Origin: Quillaja saponaria
Lineage: Eukaryota; Streptophyta; Magnoliopsida; Fabales; Quillajaceae
Length of the DNA: 64,000 nt
Direction of reading: 5' to 3'
Assembly: GCA_029379385.1 (NCBI GenBank)
Contig: CM055608.1
Span: forward strand, 30,254,350 to 30,318,349
Both the position numbers and the translations under genes were made by a program. Shown piece by piece: positions 48,078 to 60,422 of this stretch (positions are counted from its first letter, which is position 1; each line of letters opens with the position of its first letter). The notes beneath the pieces were generated by a model. It searched no databases. It was given only the letters and a program-made list of their open reading frames with translations, and was not told the origin of the DNA.

Positions 48078-48955
48078 ATGGCAGTAACAAAGGTTTATGG
48101 AAGCACTATTTCCATAGCCACAATGCGAGTTTTTGCTTGCCATTATGAGAAAGAACTTGAATTCGAGTTTGTTCCCGTTGACATGCAGCTGGTAAACGCA
48201 AAGAGGAACCTTACCTTTCCCTCAATATATGTAAGCATGATAACAAAGAAGGCTCTCATTTAGCTGAACTATTAGATAAACATCATAATGCATGCTTGCA
48301 TATATATGCTCAATATCTTTTTGTAGAAGTGGATTTCCCCCCAGACCTGAACAAGTTTTCTTTTTCCCTTGATGCAGCCATTTGGTCAAGTTGCAGCATT
48401 TGAAGATGAAGATTTGAAACTCTTTGGTAACATTATCAGCAACACACAGATGTAAAAGAAGTTATATCAGTACGATTGATGAACTAATATATGACCTTTT
48501 AAAATACAGAATCAAGGGCAATTACACAATACATTGCCCATGCTTATGCTGATAACGGAACCCAGATGATATGCCAAGACCCCAAGAAGACGGCAATCAC
48601 AGGGGTGTGGTCGGAGGTAGAGGCTCACCACTTTGAACCAGCAGCTTTAAAACTGACCTGGGAGCTGGGAATAAAGCCTCTTCTTGACATTCCTACAGAC
48701 CCAGCCGCTATGGAGGAAAATGAAGCTCAGTTGGCTAAAATTCTTGATATCTATGATGAAAGGCTGGCTTAATCCAAATACTTGGCAGGAGATGGCTTGA
48801 CCTCGGTGGATCTACACCACCTCCCCAACTTAAAATACTTGATGGGGACACAATCTAAGAAGCTGTTTGATTCACGCACCCTTGTTAGGGCATGGGTAGC
48901 TGGTATCACGGCAAGACCAGCTTGGTCTAAGGTCATTGCCATGGAGAACAATTAG
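48078..48955 (+). pseudogene. Phi GST gene with a single nonsense codon (psi-I)
   Basis: Exons are 48078-48230, 48378-48426 and 48510-48955. The full frame would encode a 214-aa phi GST of normal length: start MAVTKVYGSTISIATMRV with Ser12, PFGQVAAFEDEDLKLF, ESRAITQYIA, VWSEVEAHHFEP, and end KVIAMENN. The only lesion I see is TAA at 48770-48772, between RLA and SKYLAGD, where paralogues have a sense codon (likely CAA to TAA). The product would stop after about 155 aa, losing the last third. The rest of the frame and the TATA box are intact, so it may be a very recent loss, a segregating allele or a base-call error. Confidence 0.85.
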
Positions 48956-49156
48956 TAAGGAGATAGCCACTATAGGCAGAAGGGGTTTTCCTCCAGTATC
49001 TTGCTTTTGCGCCTTTCTGTTGTACTAATCTTTAATTTCAACACGAAGTTGATGATCAAGTGTCAATCTTATTGGTCTTCAGTGTCATTTTTTATTTTCA
49101 GTACACATAACTCGGATACTATTTTATTGACTTATTTAATTTAAAAAACAAAGATA

Positions 49157-49227
49157 TGCGCATCCAGGGAATCGAACCCTGGTCAGTACCGTGGGAGGGT
49201 ACTATGATACCACTACACCAGATGCGC
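49157..49227 (-). tRNA. tRNA-Gly (CCC anticodon)
   Basis: A 71-base tRNA on the minus strand: acceptor stem GCGCATC/GATGCGC, discriminator A, D-arm TGGTGTAGTGGTATCA, anticodon stem-loop GTACCCTCCCACGGTAC (anticodon CCC) and T-arm CCAGGGTTCGATTCCCTGG. All stems pair and there is no intron. It stands head-to-head with the CoaE gene, 118 bases between them. Confidence 0.95.
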
Positions 49228-49345
49228 TTTGTCATTATCCTTGTTCTAACATTAAGATAATAAATAATATTTTGTTGTGTATAGACTACGCTGTAACCAA
49301 GTGGGTGAAAGTTGAAACCTACGACAAATCGTAAAGACAGACGGA

Positions 49346-50812
49346 ATGAGAATTGAAGGCCTCGCCGGTGGAATTTCATCTGGGAAGAGTACTGTCTCCA
49401 ATCTATTCAAGTCCCATGACTTTCCCGTTGTTGATACTGATCTCGTTGCTCGAGTATTTTCTTCTTCTTCTTCTCCTTTTGTTTATGTGTGTGTGGTTGG
49501 TTGGTTTTAGTTTCACTGCCATGTAGTAGTGTAATTAAAAGACTACATTTTTTTTTTTATAGTCAGATCCATTTTGGATTAAAATTCAGATTTCGATTTC
49601 AATTATTTCGTCTTATTAGAATTAGAGAAGCAACTTATAAGTTATAATTAATCTTTCTTTTTCTCTTTTTTCCTTCTCTGGAAGTGATTATTATTGAACT
49701 GAATTGACATTTAACATATAATTTTGACATATTTTGATTTGTAGTTTCTAGTCCTTGATGGCATTTTTTTTATTTTTTTTGGTGTTTCAGGATGTATTAA
49801 AGAAAGGAACTGGTGGCTAGGAAAAAGTTGTACCATCATTTGGTGAGGATATTTTACTAGATGATGGAGAAGTTGACAGGCCCAGACTTGGGCAAATTGT
49901 GTTTTCCAATCCAGAAAAGCCCCAACTTTTTAGTAGGTGTGGATTTCTTGTGAATCTGGATGTTGTAACACGTTTATGGATATTGCCTTTTCTTCTTTTG
50001 AACCCATTCCCTAATCCTTATTGCTCATAGCAACATTTGCAGTTTTATGTGTACCCTAAATGACATCATTTGCATTGGCGCCATTTTTCTCTTGTTTCGT
50101 CTGTTATAGTGCTGTAGTGTCAAATATTAAATCTAAAAATAAAATGAGCAAACAGATTTCATTTTATTTCTTGACTTTATGGTGTTTTACAAAGTTAGGG
50201 ATGCATTGATTGCAGTCAGTGCTGTGGCAATAATAACTATGTGATCGTCGAGTTAATTAAAGTTGCTAATCGGCATTAGAATCTTTCCTGGAATAATTAT
50301 GTTGCAGAAATTGAATGTCGAATTAGTTTTGATTATTAGTTTTAGTTTGATCTTTTCCTAGATTACTGGCTCCTTATATATCCTCTGGAATCTTTTGGGA
50401 AATTTTGAAGCTATGGATGAAAGGGTTTAAGGTTATTGTTCTTGATGTCCCTTTGCTATTTGAGGCCAAGATGTTCAAGTGGACAAAGCCCATTATTGTT
50501 GTGTGGGTTGATCAGGAAACACAGATTCGGCTACTCGTGGAAATAGACAGAATAGGTGAGGAGGATGCGAGGAACAGGATAAATGCGCAGATGCCAATGG
50601 ATTTGGAAAGGAGTAGAGCAGACAGAGTGATTGATAATTCTGGGTCTTTAGATGACTTGAATGGTCAGTTTAAAAACGTATTATTTGAGGTCTCAAAACC
50701 CTTGACTTGGACTGAATTTGGGCTTTCCAGGCAGGGTGCAACTTCGGCCCTTGTTTCAGTCATCTTAGGCGTTCTTTTATGCACAAAAAGTTGTAATAGT
50801 GATGGTTTGTAA
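49346..50812 (+). pseudogene. Dephospho-CoA kinase (CoaE) gene with an internal stop
   Basis: CoaE catalyses the last step of coenzyme A synthesis, ATP-dependent phosphorylation of dephospho-CoA. Exons 49346-49453, 49791-49936 and 50362-50812 join with GT-AG introns to a frame of 234 aa, close to the plant protein. The P-loop GGISSGKST is at residues 8-16; DVPLLFEAKM, EEDARNRINAQMP and ADRVIDNSGS are family motifs; a hydrophobic C-terminal tail follows. The one defect is TAG at 49818-49820 (codon 46), where plant CoaE has Trp after GTGG/GSGG (TGG to TAG). I also note Ile in place of the usual Arg in the family's ER-D segment (VEIDRIG). Either it is a recent pseudogene with a functional copy elsewhere, or the stop is a sequence error. 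Confidence 0.82.
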
Positions 50813-53300
50813 CCAATTATGGTTCTCCTTATCTACAATTTTATTTTATCTTAAACCTATACATTCATTAATATACTTTTTGAATTCCATTGTTGATATT
50901 CAATTTGAATTTCCTGTTCCGTTTGAAGTGATTATAGACAAAGCAGTCCTGACTACTCTTTTATTTGGTGTTTACTCTTTGCGATAATTGTTAGTAAACT
51001 GGTGTAACTTTGGCTTAGGTAAAATGAGCCATAGTGCAATTATAGTAGTTGTGGTGCAAACTACATGGTGTCACTTATTCCTTGATTTCAGCTTTGAGCT
51101 AGTTATAGTTTCTATCGAGCAATAACATTGTATCTCCATATATATCTTTCTTTTTCTTTCTCAATTCATTGCATACCAGAATTATGTTACTCGTTTACTA
51201 AAAGCTTGAACTGGAACTACCTTATCACTCATTGAAAATTATGAACATTACTCTTCATAACTATATGCTTGAATCATTGCTTCTTCGATTGGTCCAACTT
51301 AAGATTAAATTGACTCAGGGTATGTTTAGCTGGGGTGATAAAAAGGGAAGAACAGAACTACAAATGGGGTGGAACAAATTGGAAAATAAGTATGTTTTGT
51401 TCTGAACCTTCTTTCGATTTTTAAAATGCCCGAGATTGGTCTCCACTCAAGGAGCCAAGTTGATGTTGTTCATCGTTGTTGCATATTATAATTGAGATTA
51501 TAATTGTTGTTGTAAATGTCCATCATTGTTGTTGCATATTATAATTGTTTAGCAATCAGATATATCATTGCTTTTGTAGATTGGATGACTTAAATTTAAT
51601 GTGATTAACACTGTCTTTCTATTGGTTGTTTGAGAAAGAAGATGAGGCAACAAATATTGATAGGTAAGTTACGTCAAAACCTTTGGCCTATGTAAAGTGG
51701 GAGATGACTGAATGTCCATTATGTTTTGAATACTGTATTGATGTGGATGTATTTTTACTGACAATTGAAACTGGGAAGCGTATAAAATGCTATCCTCAGT
51801 TCTAAATTGATATTTTAAGCAAAATTGCTGCAATTGTTTAGTCCTTATCCTTTTTTTACTCCTTCCTATCATCTTTTGAATGTCTGATTTCTTTTTTTCT
51901 TTAGAGGTCGACTACTTGCAGGCATAACCAGTTACCTTCTGGTTGTGTTTCTTATGGGTGTGTTGTGCTGACATCCAATATTATCTCCATATAGTTTAGT
52001 GTATGCAAAAAGCTAAGAAGCGTATAAAATCCTATCTCTAGTACTAAAGTAGTAAACTAATATTTTAAGAGAAAGTGCTTCCATTATTTAGTGCTAACCC
52101 TTTGTTTTCTAATTCCTTGCTTGAAAGTTCACCATGATCTTTTAGATGTATGCTTTCACCTTGTCTTCCCATGGAGATTATTATATGTTCTTTATGCTTC
52201 AAGCAAATTAACTAAAAACTAACATAGCAACTATAGTTTTTACCTTCAACTGGTTAATCTTCTTTTTTTCCGCGTGACAATCAATTGTGAGTTGGTCAAA
52301 CAGTTAGGAGGTTCCTCAATAATTGGAATTTGCCTTTCAGACATATTTTTTTAGGACTTTGGATCTGTTTGGGGATGAGTAGCTGGTGATTAATAGTTAT
52401 GAGGTTCCTCAATAGTTTAAAAGACATACTTTCAGAACTTTTTGCTCATGCTGACATCATTATTTTTTGGTTATCTCGGAAGGTAAGGGATGGGCGATTC
52501 AAACCAGGAACCTCTTACATTGAAGAGTTTGTGTACGTACCACTGAGTCAATGCTCAGGTGGCATTCTGACATTATTAGATTCAGAATATCTTGCTTCTT
52601 CTTCATACTTAAAACTCAGTTTATATATGATTTTGACAGCACTAGGGTGAACAGTCAGCTGAAACATCTACCTTGTAAACAAGTATGAATCTTACTATTC
52701 TTAGACAATCTTACCTTTCTCATTGAAAAGTATATTTAGCTTTAATCAGGGTTGTTTGATGGAGAATCTGTTGTATCAGACTATTTAGATGGTTTCATTA
52801 CTTTTAATGCCACTGAATTTTCGTCTCATTGGCCCTTTCATCCGGGGTCCACTACCAGCCAAGCATCCACTGCCCTGGACCTGGAGGCTGTTCATGGGAC
52901 TAGAAGATTCTATTTGTATGTAGGTAGGACTAATCTGCTAAATTAAGATTGGCATTAAGCAGGAGAGTGAAAGAGAGAAGAGAGAGAGAGAGAAGACATT
53001 TACTTGCACAGTGGTTGGCGGCTAAGTTAAGATTCATTTAGTAGGCACCTTTGTTAAGGTTCATAACAGAACTATATGCAAGACAAGAATAACTACCTGG
53101 TACAGAAAAATCAATATTTAGACTTAGCTAATTCCATTATAATCATGTTTTGAATTTTTATCCCATCTTTTAAAGTTGAAGTCTTCTGAGTTAGAGGCTT
53201 CAAATTCGAAATACACTAGTTAGAAATAAGAAGAGCTGAGATTACGTTTAGAAATAGAAGGGTGACCCCGACTATAGTGTAGTCTACCTTTTGTATCTGA
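50813..53300. other. Intergenic between CoaE and HIPP
   Basis: No gene is supported. 51310-51420 has the look of a MITE end ('caggg.atgtttagctggggtgataa'), and 52480-52535 contains a reverse B-box-like 'gattcaaaccaggaacc'. An AG-rich microsatellite is at 52965-52995. Confidence 0.4.
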
Positions 53301-53313
53301 TGATATTTTTCTA

Positions 53314-53334
53314 ATCACGTGTTCAGCACGTGAT
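53314..53334. promoter_or_regulatory. Palindromic G-box pair upstream of HIPP
   Basis: ATCACGTG and CACGTGAT are separated by TTCAG, forming a perfect inverted repeat with two CACGTG cores at 53316-53321 and 53327-53332. It lies about 210 bases before the HIPP start codon, in promoter range. Paired G-box/ABRE cores are known targets of bZIP and bHLH/PIF factors; the link to stress control of this gene is inference. Confidence 0.5.
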
Positions 53335-53538
53335 GGAGATGTGTCATAGGTCTAGTGGTTTATAGGATATTCTAGTGATGTGGCATCAACACCAATCAAA
53401 TGCCTTTTCTTCGACTTTTTAACTCCCTCCCTACTCCACATTTCATTCCCCCTCAAAGCTTTGAGCGTACACAGTCACACTCAAAGCTCTAACATCAGTC
53501 CTTCCTCTTCACTCCATCAACCTATCTTTCCCTCTGAG

Positions 53539-54561
53539 ATGGGAGCAAAACCAGTTGAAGAAGCTCCACAAGCACTGAAATACCAGGTATTGAATAAACA
53601 CACACTTCGTTTACAATTATATATATTTTGTTCATTCAATCAACTCTCTTGTATTACAGACATGGATCTTGAAAGTCTCCATCCACTGTGAAGGTTGCAA
53701 GAAAAAGGTCAAGAAAGTTCTTCAAGGCATTGAAGGTATGTGTATGTATATTTATGTATCATATCTATCCAGTTTCAAATTGTCTTATGTTCAGGCTTCA
53801 TCTCTTGATTTACAGGAGTTTATACTACAGAGATTGATTCTCAGCAGCATAAGGTTACTGTTACAGGTAATGTAGACGCCGAAACTCTTATCAAAAAGCT
53901 TTCAAGATCAGGGAAACTCGCTGAACTTTGGCCTGAAAAGCCTGAGAAGAAAGATAAGAAATCTGGGAAATCCAAGAGTAGTAGTGAGAAACAGAAGGAC
54001 CAAGAAGATGAAGGTGATGAACAAAAGAACTCGCCTGACAATGGTGGCGAGTCAGACAACAGTGAATGTGAGGATCAAGCTGGTGGTGGTGAAAACGGTG
54101 GTGGATCAGGAGGAGGAGATGGCGGAGGTGGTGGCAGTAAAAAGAAGAAAAAGAAGAAGAAGAAGAAACCACAAAATGGTAATTCTCCCAGTATTGGAGG
54201 AGCGGAGATTAATCAAAATATTGGCGAGGCTAAGGCAGCTACGGGATCACAGATGGGCCCTCCGGACCCAGCTCCATCTATGTCCTCCATGGATCTTACC
54301 CCTCCAGTTCAGCATGTGTATCCATATCCATCCCCAATGTACTATCCATCTCCAGGAGGACCAGGACCTCAAGTATATGGGTTAAGTTACAATACAACAT
54401 ATCCCAGCTCTAGTGCTTCATATAATTATGCTCCTGTCATGCATTCCACTACGCTCTTTGGTCACGCGCCGCCCCCTCCACCACCATCCAGCCCTATAAA
54501 TTCCCTCAATGACGATGATCACCACGATGACGATGATGAAGCTGGATGCTCAATCATGTAA
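53539..54561 (+). CDS. Heavy metal-associated isoprenylated plant protein (HIPP)
   Basis: A metallochaperone-like protein of the HIPP family. Exons 53539-53586, 53660-53735 and 53816-54561 join with GT-AG introns to 289 aa. An HMA domain spans about residues 17-80, with the metal-binding pair Cys26 and Cys29 in IHCEGCKKK; this part is split by the two introns, as is usual for HIPPs. A long low-complexity region follows: Ser/Lys-rich, Asp/Glu/Asn-rich, Gly-rich, then an unbroken Lys run, then Pro/Tyr/Ser-rich. The very end is His/Asp-rich and closes with CSIM, a CaaX box for prenylation, so membrane attachment is expected. The Lys run could serve as a nuclear localisation signal. The metal partner is unknown. 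The palindromic G-box pair at 53314-53334 lies upstream. Confidence 0.94.
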
Positions 54562-55102
54562 ACTAAAGTGTGTTTAAGGGATGTGAGAAGTGATATAAAG
54601 TAAACTCTCTTAGTATAGAAGTGAAATGTGGGGGAGGTGTTGGGGATTAAGTTTTGTATTATGTACTAAGAATATTAGTAGAAATAATGTAGGGATAAAT
54701 AAGAAAAAGGGTATTACATGGAGGGTACTTCTTCACTTTTCACTGTAATTGTCCTTGTATATGTGGCTTCTTTTTCTTCCAACTTTTTGGATTTGCTTAA
54801 CAAGGCCAATAGCCTTGTAATGTTTTGTTATTTGTAGGACCTAAAAATCTCCCTTTCCTTCTCAATCTTATGTGTAAAGTAGATTTTTGTTCACAAAAAC
54901 CTTTCTTCTTCTCTCTCTCTCTCTTCTGTGATAAATAAAACGAATAATTTGCAGACTCGTGCATGTACATACAACTTAATTAATAAAGACCTTTTTGTGA
55001 AGGTGGACATGATCATCTTCCTTTAGGAAAATAATGCAACTAGTCTTTTAGAAAAGCTAGCATTGATCGATCTTATTTGGTTAAACATATCACCTTCATC
55101 AA

Positions 55103-55162
55103 TAGCTTTCACTTTCATTGTGAGGGTACATATTAGTAGTATCGCACTTTGAGTGAAAGCTA
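55103..55162. other. Small 21-bp hairpin
   Basis: Arms 55103-55123 and 55142-55162 pair at 18 of 21 positions (two of them G-U), with an 18-base loop. Pairing does not continue below the base. It resembles a very short microRNA-like foldback or a small MITE remnant; it is shorter than normal plant precursors. Confidence 0.3.
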
Positions 55163-58100
55163 GAATTCCTGTGGTTGTTGTTGTAGCTTTATACGTATCT
55201 TTCTCTTTGAATCTTTGAATTAGTACTGGGTGGGTAATGGGACCAAATAAGTACTAATGCATGTACAATAACAAATATAGCTAGCCAGCTAGGCTTCTTT
55301 AATTTGTCTTTCATCCAATTTAGTTTGGTTAGAGAGAAAATTGATGGCTTAATATTGTGCACAAATTTGAACTTGGAAAAGTTTGATGATCAGCAGCATA
55401 TCCTTGAATAAATGGCCTCCCGTGAACCATCAATTTGAAGATATTGAGAATAGAAAAAGTTGAAGGTTATAACTGTAATCCCAATATCCCATGCATTACT
55501 ATCATCACTTTATGAAGAGAATTGAAGATCTTTCAAATTTTCAGTATTCTCTTGACCTCACTTTTTTATAACCCCAAAAGAGAAGAATATTCAAATATTT
55601 AATTCGGATTATACCCCTAGCAAATATTTATATGCATGAAGTATATACAAGTGTCTCTTTCTCTTTTTATATATGAGTATTCATTTGCCCTGTAAATAAG
55701 ATATTTTCATACATAAAATAATTTAATTGATCAATATTCTATCTCTATATATACTATCAGATATAAATTATATTGTGACTTTATCCTCTCACTGGGTATT
55801 ACATATTCTTCATCACAAAAGAAGTTCTTACGTGACTATCCTCCCTTTGTATTTTCCAACTTGCAAAGTTGGTACTTAATTGCCAAAATCCTACATGCAT
55901 TTTCTTTTTCTTTTTCATATATATCTTCCAAATTCTAGAAGCCTCAACCCCAAATTATTGATTCAAAGAGTGCTAATTATAAGGTCAAGGAGAGATATGG
56001 ATGATATGTTAGAAATAATTATCTTAATTTTATTGAAAGAGTACTTTCACTTTGCTTTGGATATTAATCATTACATTAAAGCAAGCTTAAGTATGAGAAT
56101 TACTAAAAGTTGTCTTTCATGTATTTTTTAGATGCAATGGCATGATTTGTTGGGGTCCCTCCTCCATATGCCAGGGTCATATTTAATATCAATCCTAGAA
56201 AATTCCAGCCTCCTCTTGTAGAATTCCATCAACATTTTTTTCCTATCAAATGCAACCTTTGGATGGAGGCTTACAGATTCAAGAAGCATATTAATAAGGT
56301 TGTATAGTTTTATATAGGAAGGTCGGGAAACCGGCTGTGTAAGTTATGGGTATTAGGCATATAAAAAAGAATACGAAATGAAAAGATACTAATAAGGTTG
56401 AGGTAGCACTAATTAATTAAAGAAAAAATGGAGAGAATTACTCGGGTAATTTAGCAATATTCAATATTAGTGGCATGTAGATACATACTTGCGTTGTATA
56501 TATTGTATTTTAATTTAATTTGATAAAAAAAACATTATATATTAAAAGAAAGAGAGATGGTAGGAGAGTTGGAGGATGAGAGAGAGTAGGTGAGTGGGAG
56601 AGTGGAAGCTTAGTAGGAAAGTGAAGAGGTTATTATTTAGTAATTATTAAATTATTAGATGGATTTTATTAATCAAATTTATTTTTTAAATAATTTAAAT
56701 ATGTGTATATCATATAATAAGAGATCATAAAGGTCTTCTGACTTTTATATTAGTATAGATAGGCCATCGGATGCTATAGATAAAATAGAGAGAGACCAAA
56801 AATTATATGGTCATAATAAGTTATTGAGAATGATATGATTATCATTGGAGATGATGTATTTGATATATACAAATAGAGACAAAAAATTAAATACATTTAA
56901 TCCTAACTAATTTAAAATTTAAAATTTTATTGAATTGAGATGATAAATAAGAGTGTACAGGATCATTTTAGGCTTTAGGCTTTAGCTTTTATGAAAACTG
57001 CTTGATAAAATATAAATTATATATAGACATGGTATTAATTAATATATAAACTAAAAGTTCAAAAAAGATTTTCCAAAAATGATAAAAAGGATGAAAATTT
57101 AAAAATAATCTACTTTTTTTTTTAATAATATTCAGTAATACCTAAATGGAGAAGTTCAAGAAAGATAAACCAAGCCGAACCATAAAAGAATTTTCTACTA
57201 TTTTTCTTGTAACTATTTAATTTAATTGGAACATATTGTAAGGTATTTTTTTTTGGGGTGGAGGGGGGGTTGGGGTGTTTGCAATAAGAAATTGATCAAG
57301 AGAAGAACAAATTGAATTAAGTTCAAAACTAATACTAGATTGTTATTTATTATTATGTAATGGTGAGATGATTCTGATTTGGGAGACCATATCTAGAATT
57401 CATATAAATGTTTTAATTCTGTTGATGAATATTGAAATATGAATCATTAATTAATTAGTTTCTTCATTTTTTATTTAGTTTTTTTTTTTTTTAAAAACAT
57501 AAAAAGTATTTTAAGTACAATAATCATTAATTAGCTTCTTCATTTGCTATGCAACTCTTTTCATATCAATTTCGAAAAGTAATATTAATTGGTGGGTGCA
57601 ATAATTTGGGGATATTAAATATGATGGGAAAGTACAATATAGAGATAATGTGAGATTTTTTTAATGCAAAAGAGAAATGAATTGGGACGGTATATATTGT
57701 ACTATTCATTATAGAGAAAATGATTCAACATTTCAAAGGAGAATCAATTCCTGTAAAGGCAAAAAATATGTATCTCAAAATTTGTTCACTCTTACATGTA
57801 GATTTTATTCGTTTTCATGTTCATTGATATGATCATTTGTACTTTTCACGTGCTAATGTTTTGAAACTCAATATACTAGCTATTAATCTTTTGAGATCTA
57901 AATTTTAACAATTTTAGATAGTTTGATTAATTTAGATATAACAGTTTAGTCAGTGTACGATATACGATATCATATCATAGTAATCTACTTAATATATTTA
58001 TCAAACATTTTTAAAATTTATTAATTTTAATATATACTTAACCAGAAATCAATTTATCAACTTGTATTATTTCTTTTGGTTGAGCATATGAGCTATGGTA

Positions 58101-58811
58101 CATTTTCCGTCCCATGACCTAATCAATTACCCAACTTGTAGTAAAAATATATATATATATGTATGGGTCCCACCAGTGAGGGACCCTTGTCCTTATAATA
58201 TATGGCCCTTGCCTTTCAGTTTTCTTCACCACAGAGGAAGCTTAATAATTAGATGAAGACTCCCAGTGAAGTAGTTTTCGAACCCCCACTTGCCCAACTG
58301 GAAAATGACCTTGACCAGTATAGTACACCGACCATAAAGAAACATATATCTTGTCGCCGTCCTTTTTTTTTACTTTACAATTTTGTATTTTTATTGTTCC
58401 TCATGCTTAACAGGCAAAGGTTTCAGTCTTCAACCATAGAATGCTCCTCTTTTGTTGTTAGGAAAAAAAAAAATGAAAGCAGAAACTCATTTTTCTAACA
58501 ATTTGGTGGCTATTATAACTACCACATGCATTTTCAATTTTCATTTCATGGTTTTGATGTTGGAAGAAGTTACTTTTACTCAATTTCATAACTAGCACAT
58601 GCATTTTACGATTTTTACTAGTGTTGAACTAACTATTAAAAATATTTTAAGTTTCATTCGGTCTATTTTAATTTTAAAACATTGAATTTTACCAATCACA
58701 CCAAAGAACTATTCAAAATTCGATTGTTCTATATTTGTTTAATAAATGTTTCGTGCAATGGAAAGATGAATATGTCATGTTTGGATCAACAAAAAAATTG
58801 TTGTTTTGACA

Positions 58812-58963
58812 ATAAAGGGTTGGCTTAGTGATAATTAATATGTATTTTTATATATTTTTTATTAACTTTCATAGGTTTGAATCTCTTCAAGAGTCTTTGG
58901 GGATGTAAATTTTCTAATCTCAATGTGAATGATATATTTTTAATTAAATTGAAAAAAAAAAAT
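58812..58963 (+). mobile_element. SINE-like element
   Basis: An A box-like TGGCTTAGTGA at 58821-58831 and a B box-like GGTTTGAATCTC at 58874-58885 are followed by a body ending in an A-run at about 58952-58962. This arrangement fits a tRNA-derived SINE. No target duplication was confirmed. A similar B box (GAGTTCGAGTCCTC) stands at 60747-60760. Confidence 0.42.
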
Positions 58964-60082
58964 TAGTCAACTTACGTATGTACGAACACCAAACCACTAA
59001 ACTGAAAAAAAAAAAAAAAAACTAGGGTAGAAAAATTTATAAGAAAAGGGACAACAAGATGGTATCTCCTTTCTGTTGTTCATTGGGCTTAGCAAGTATA
59101 CTCGCATTGAGCCTTGTAGACATAGGCCATTGAAATGGGCTTTTCCCCATGAATCTCAATAACCCAGTGGATTAGTCCAACTTATTAGGCCTGACAGGCT
59201 TTATTCTGTTCATTGAGACTAGGTAAGTTATTTCTTTCTTTTTTTACTTGTTTAATTAAAGGGATTTTATCCTCTTTGCTATTCAAAGAGCATAAGTTCT
59301 TTCTTGGCAAGTTATCAAGAGAATTTATGCTTCTTTGTAATTAATTATATGTATCACAAATGACATCTCTACATCGTCTAGTGCAGTCACATCAATCGAT
59401 CACAAGTTGATTCCTCTTGATATTCTGTAAATATATTCCCCATATGTGTTATTTGATTAATTAGGAATCAAAGTATCATCTTCTCATGAACTCTAAATAC
59501 ATGAAATAAAAAATAAAATTCATACACATTGCAATAATCCTCGATTAAAATTTTCACATTATTTTATGAACCGCAAAATTTTTCATGAAAATATAAATCA
59601 ATTTACAATTTTCAAAGCTTGGTTGCATTTTATTTGAAATTAATCAAATAGCTTAATTAGTTCAAAGATATTACACAAGAGGAAGTAAAAAAAAATATAT
59701 ATATATATTATATTATTCAGGTTATCAGGTACAAAGAGTTTGATCAATTTCGGACACGAACAAATTGAAAATAATATTTTTGTTAAAAGAAATGAAAGGA
59801 CAACTGGATAAGGAGGTTGGCTCTAAGCCAAATTCACTTTGTCTCCACTAGAGAGTAATCTTATTCCACTTAAGTATTTAATTTTATGATAAACTTCACA
59901 AAATGTATTTTTCTTTTTTTGAAAAAAATGCTGTCACTATGACACTAGCTAGTTGTGACACCATGATCTGTCACCAACCATGGGGAATCTAATCCTATTC
60001 TAACAAGACAAGTGTACCAAAAAGCATGTGACAGATGCCATGTCTGCATTTATCAGTCCAAAGTACTGATTAATTTTTTTTC

Positions 60083-60090
60083 TATATAAA
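60083..60090 (+). promoter_or_regulatory. TATA box of the small gene at 60174
   Basis: TATATAAA, 84 bases before the start codon, within a typical core promoter layout. It supports the small open frame at 60174 as a real gene. Confidence 0.6.
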
Positions 60091-60173
60091 GCCACACTGC
60101 TTGTCTCTAAAGTTCTACTACCATCTTCCTTAATTAGTTGCAAAGCTAGAGTAGTTGTGTAAATTAATTAAGG

Positions 60174-60422
60174 ATGAAGCCTTTGCCTAATCCACTCTCC
60201 GGTGATAGTTCTCTGACTCATGAATCCAAGAGAACGATCGGAGAAAATCTCAGGAGGATTTTCAAGGCGGCAGCTCAGGGGAGGGCAACAACCACAAATG
60301 ATAATGTGAAGAAACATGGTTGTTTCTCAATTTCTAAACAAATTGAGAGACGAAACTGGAGGAACCATGCAGAAGACCCAATTAGAACTATGATGTTCTT
60401 GGCGTCTTGGTGTCACACATAG
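60174..60422 (+). CDS. Small wound-responsive-family-like protein
   Basis: A single-exon frame of 82 aa with a good TATA box upstream. The C-terminus EDPIRTMMFLASWCHT resembles the short conserved end of plant wound-responsive small proteins (a pattern of the type (D/E)xxxRTxMxLxxW, as in the DUF3774/WIP group); the match is from memory and covers only this tail. The rest is basic and Ser/Asn-rich, with a possible amphipathic segment around ENLRRIFKAAAQGR. There is no signal peptide or membrane segment. Its role is unknown. Start choice is simple, since the ATG is the first after the TATA box. Confidence 0.6.
   Translation: MKPLPNPLSGDSSLTHESKRTIGENLRRIFKAAAQGRATTTNDNVKKHGCFSISKQIERRNWRNHAEDPIRTMMFLASWCHT

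Larger units (their letters stand above)
54562..60081. other. Large intergenic region
   Basis: After the HIPP 3' flank I see no supported gene over 5.5 kb. It is AT-rich and holds a small hairpin (55103-55162), a G-run at 57255-57276 and a SINE-like element (58812-58963). A short frame at 58253-58498 (starting MKTPSEVVFEPPLAQLEND) has a TATA-like 'tataatata' some 60 bases upstream, but its later half is low-complexity and I do not recognise it; I leave it as unproven. Confidence 0.5.

Noticed and set aside
53984..54385. 133-codon frame in HIPP exon 3
   Set aside because: It is an out-of-frame reading of the Lys- and Gly-rich low-complexity part of the HIPP gene.
58253..58498. An 81-codon small gene
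   Set aside because: There is a weak TATA-like signal, but the second half is low-complexity and no family is recognised; kept only as a note in the intergenic entry.
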